From an uncultured Verrucomicrobia subdivision 3 bacterium (GTDB lineage Bacteria; Verrucomicrobiota; Verrucomicrobiia; Limisphaerales; UBA11358), in contig CAIOUK010000295.1 of NCBI GenBank assembly GCA_903861445.1, positions 1 to 7,288 on the forward strand: 7,288 nucleotides of DNA, in the 5' to 3' direction. The notes beneath the pieces were generated by a model. The model did no database searches. It was not told the origin of the DNA and saw only the letters and a program-made list of their open reading frames with translations. Of the stretch, positions 5,882 through 7,288 are shown piece after piece. A program made the translations under genes and the position numbers. How positions within the stretch are numbered: the first letter of the stretch is position 1; every line of letters begins with the position of its first letter.

Positions 5882-6565
5882 TTAATTTCCCCTCGGTCTT
5901 CTAACAACGACTTCAACCTCCGCCTTGTTCTTGGCGATATTGTTCGCGGGCAGGAAGCCGCGCCAGTTCACGCCGGGATAAATAATCGCGCCACGGCCAA
6001 GGATGCTGCCGGGGTTCAGCACGCTGTTGCAGCCCACTTCCGCGCCGTCGCCCACGAGCGCACCGAACTTGCGCAATCTGGTGTCCAGCGGCACGCCGTC
6101 GACCATGATGCTCACGTTGCCCGGCAGCGATTTGAGGTTGGAGCAGATGACGCCCGCGCCGAGGTGTGCCTTGTGGCCAAGAATGGAGTCGCCGATGTAA
6201 TTGAAGTGTGGCACTTGCGCGCCGTTGAAAAGCAGCGCGTTCTTCAGCTCGGAGGCATTGCCTACCACGCAGTCGTCGCCGATGATGACGTTTTCGCGGA
6301 TGTAGGCGTTGTGCCGGATCTGGCAGTTTTTACCAATGATGGCAGGGCCTTTGATCATCGCGCCGGGTTCCACCACGGTGCCAGCGCCGATGATGACGCG
6401 GTCGCCGATGCTTGCACCGGGAAAGCGCGGCGGCGGATTTTGCTTCGCGACTTTGGCGAGATACGGCTCAATTTTTTTGAGCGCTTCCCACGCGTGGTTG
6501 CAGCCGTCAAAAATCGCGGCGTGTTCCGTCTGGGCCAGATCGAAGAGGTCGGCGGCTTTGAACAT
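5882..6565 (-). CDS. Left-handed beta-helix (hexapeptide-repeat) protein, GlmU C-terminal-like
   Basis: This 227-residue protein has a parallel beta-helix from about 50 to 205, built from repeats such as IGDRVIIGAGTVVEPGAMI (53-71), IGKNCQIRHNAYI (77-89), IGDDCVVGNASEL (95-107) and LGRGAIIYPG (189-198). The segment VPHFNYIGDSILGHKAHLGAG (118-138) parallels the GlmU acetyltransferase active-site loop, where a His in a similar GHLTYLGD motif acts as base; H120 would be its counterpart. The uridyltransferase (nucleotide-binding Rossmann) domain of full GlmU is missing. A short helical N-terminal part (1-45, starting MFKAADLFDLAQTEH) takes its place, as in the sugar-nucleotidyltransferase-like hexapeptide family found in verrucomicrobia and archaea. 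Acyl transfer to an amino sugar phosphate is plausible; the substrate is unknown. The ATG at 6563-6565 follows the polyamine-type gene by 40 bases. No strong Shine-Dalgarno motif is seen. Confidence 0.82.
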   Translation of the reverse strand: MFKAADLFDLAQTEHAAIFDGCNHAWEALKKIEPYLAKVAKQNPPPRFPGASIGDRVIIGAGTVVEPGAMIKGPAIIGKNCQIRHNAYIRENVIIGDDCVVGNASELKNALLFNGAQVPHFNYIGDSILGHKAHLGAGVICSNLKSLPGNVSIMVDGVPLDTRLRKFGALVGDGAEVGCNSVLNPGSILGRGAIIYPGVNWRGFLPANNIAKNKAEVEVVVRRPRGN

Positions 6566-6605
6566 GACCGCAGATTAGGCCAGCCCGCGCCGCAGGAAAA
6601 GCGAA

Positions 6606-7288
6606 TTACCAGCCGAGGACGTGCGCGAAAATCAGCGGCGCGACAATCGTGGCGTCGGATTCGATGATGAATTTGGGCGTCTTCACGCCGAGTTTACCCC
6701 AGGTGATTTTTTCGTTCGGCACCGCGCCAGAATAACTGCCGTAGCTCGTGGTCGAATCGCTGATTTGGCAGAAGTAACCCCAGAGCGGCACGCCGGTGCG
6801 GCCCAAATCCTGATGCAGCATCGGCACGACGCAGATGGGAAAATCGCCCGCGATGCCGCCGGCAATCTGGAACATGCCGAGTGAACTTTTCTTCGTCGTG
6901 CGCGTGTAAAAATCCGCGAGCCACGTCATGTATTCGATGCCGGTGCGAACGGTGTGGACGTTCTTCACATCGCCACGGATGACGGCGGCGGCATACATAT
7001 TGCCGAGCGTGGCGTCTTCCCAGCCGGGCACGACGATGGGCAGATTCTTTTTTGCGGCGGCGAGCATCCAGGAATCTTTCGGGTCAATCTGATAATACTT
7101 TTCGTATTTGCCGGAGAGCAGCACCTGATAAAAAAATTCGTGCGGGAAATAGCGTTCGCCTTTTTTGTCGGCGGCGGTCCAGACTTCGAGCATGGCTTTT
7201 TCCATGCGGCGCATGGCTTCGCCTTCGGGAATGCAGGTGTCCGTCACGCGGTTCATGTGACGGTCGAGCAGTTTTTGTTCGTCCTGCG
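6606..7288 (-). CDS. Deoxyhypusine-synthase-like protein (probable homospermidine-type polyamine enzyme), 5' end cut
   Basis: The open frame runs without a stop to the window edge (226 complete codons visible), so the start is outside; the ATG at 7254-7256 is internal because coding resemblance continues upstream (QDEQKLLDRH before MNRV). It belongs to the deoxyhypusine synthase fold, which transfers the aminobutyl group of spermidine through NAD. Landmarks counted from that internal Met are PIVVPGWEDATLGNMYAA (73-90), MFQIAGGIAGDFP (128-140), SDSTTSYGSYSGAVPNEK (166-183) and TWGKLG (185-190). The TWGK lysine (K188) matches the lysine that forms the covalent intermediate in the eukaryotic enzyme. 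ESDATIVAPLIF (199-210) matches the conserved C-terminal segment. Bacteria lack the eIF5A substrate, so homologues of this kind are usually named homospermidine biosynthesis protein or DHS-like; homospermidine formation is my preferred but unproven role. The C-terminus (AHVLGW) is complete. The downstream hexapeptide-repeat gene is 40 bases away. Confidence 0.88.
   Translation of the reverse strand, partial: QDEQKLLDRHMNRVTDTCIPEGEAMRRMEKAMLEVWTAADKKGERYFPHEFFYQVLLSGKYEKYYQIDPKDSWMLAAAKKNLPIVVPGWEDATLGNMYAAAVIRGDVKNVHTVRTGIEYMTWLADFYTRTTKKSSLGMFQIAGGIAGDFPICVVPMLHQDLGRTGVPLWGYFCQISDSTTSYGSYSGAVPNEKITWGKLGVKTPKFIIESDATIVAPLIFAHVLGW

Noticed and set aside
6164..6667. Plus-strand frame of 167 codons opposite the hexapeptide-repeat gene
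   Set aside because: It is antisense to clear hexapeptide repeats; the Val/Ala/Asp-rich product is a typical shadow.

Overview
The window is a dense, single-strand block: all eight genes read on the minus strand, with spacers of 12 to 86 bases and no gene-free stretch over 100 bases. In transcription order (right to left) they are: a partial deoxyhypusine-synthase-like gene (7288 to 6606), a left-handed beta-helix hexapeptide-repeat protein related to the acetyltransferase half of GlmU (6565 to 5882), a secreted EF-hand plus calpain-type cysteine protease (5869 to 4715), a small four-helix membrane protein (4680 to 4282), an exported sulfatase with a HEAT-like tail (4245 to 2296), a TPR protein (2236 to 1148), hisI (1089 to 700) and the start of trpE (613 to 1, cut by the window edge).

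The gene set suggests a member of the Planctomycetes-Verrucomicrobia-Chlamydiae group, most likely a verrucomicrobial lineage. The reasons are a bacterial deoxyhypusine-synthase-like protein, an exported sulfatase of the kind these phyla carry in large numbers, EF-hand secreted proteins, and two short intergenic repeat types (AACCACCAAGG...GACACAAAG and GAATGAAGAA...) that I recall from such genomes. No 16S or other decisive marker is present, so this is inference. GC content is moderate to high in most genes (39/60 at 6121-6180, 31/60 at 3121-3180) but clearly lower in the protease gene (19/60 at 5101-5160, 25/60 at 5281-5340).

Region by region: 5882-7288 holds two cytoplasmic enzymes, one polyamine-type and one hexapeptide-repeat. 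4282-5869 holds the AT-rich secreted protease and the membrane protein, which look like an insertion between housekeeping-like genes. 1148-4245 holds the exported sulfatase and a TPR protein, probably for extracellular or periplasmic sulfated-polymer use. 1-1089 holds two amino-acid biosynthesis genes that both belong to PRPP-consuming pathways (histidine and tryptophan). hisI is bracketed by a different intergenic repeat on each side. I see no convincing rho-independent terminator, tRNA, rRNA, CRISPR array or insertion sequence. The genes are packed like one or a few transcription units, but their functions do not form one obvious pathway. The most unusual item is the calpain/EF-hand protein. 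I did not find a clearly new multi-gene system.
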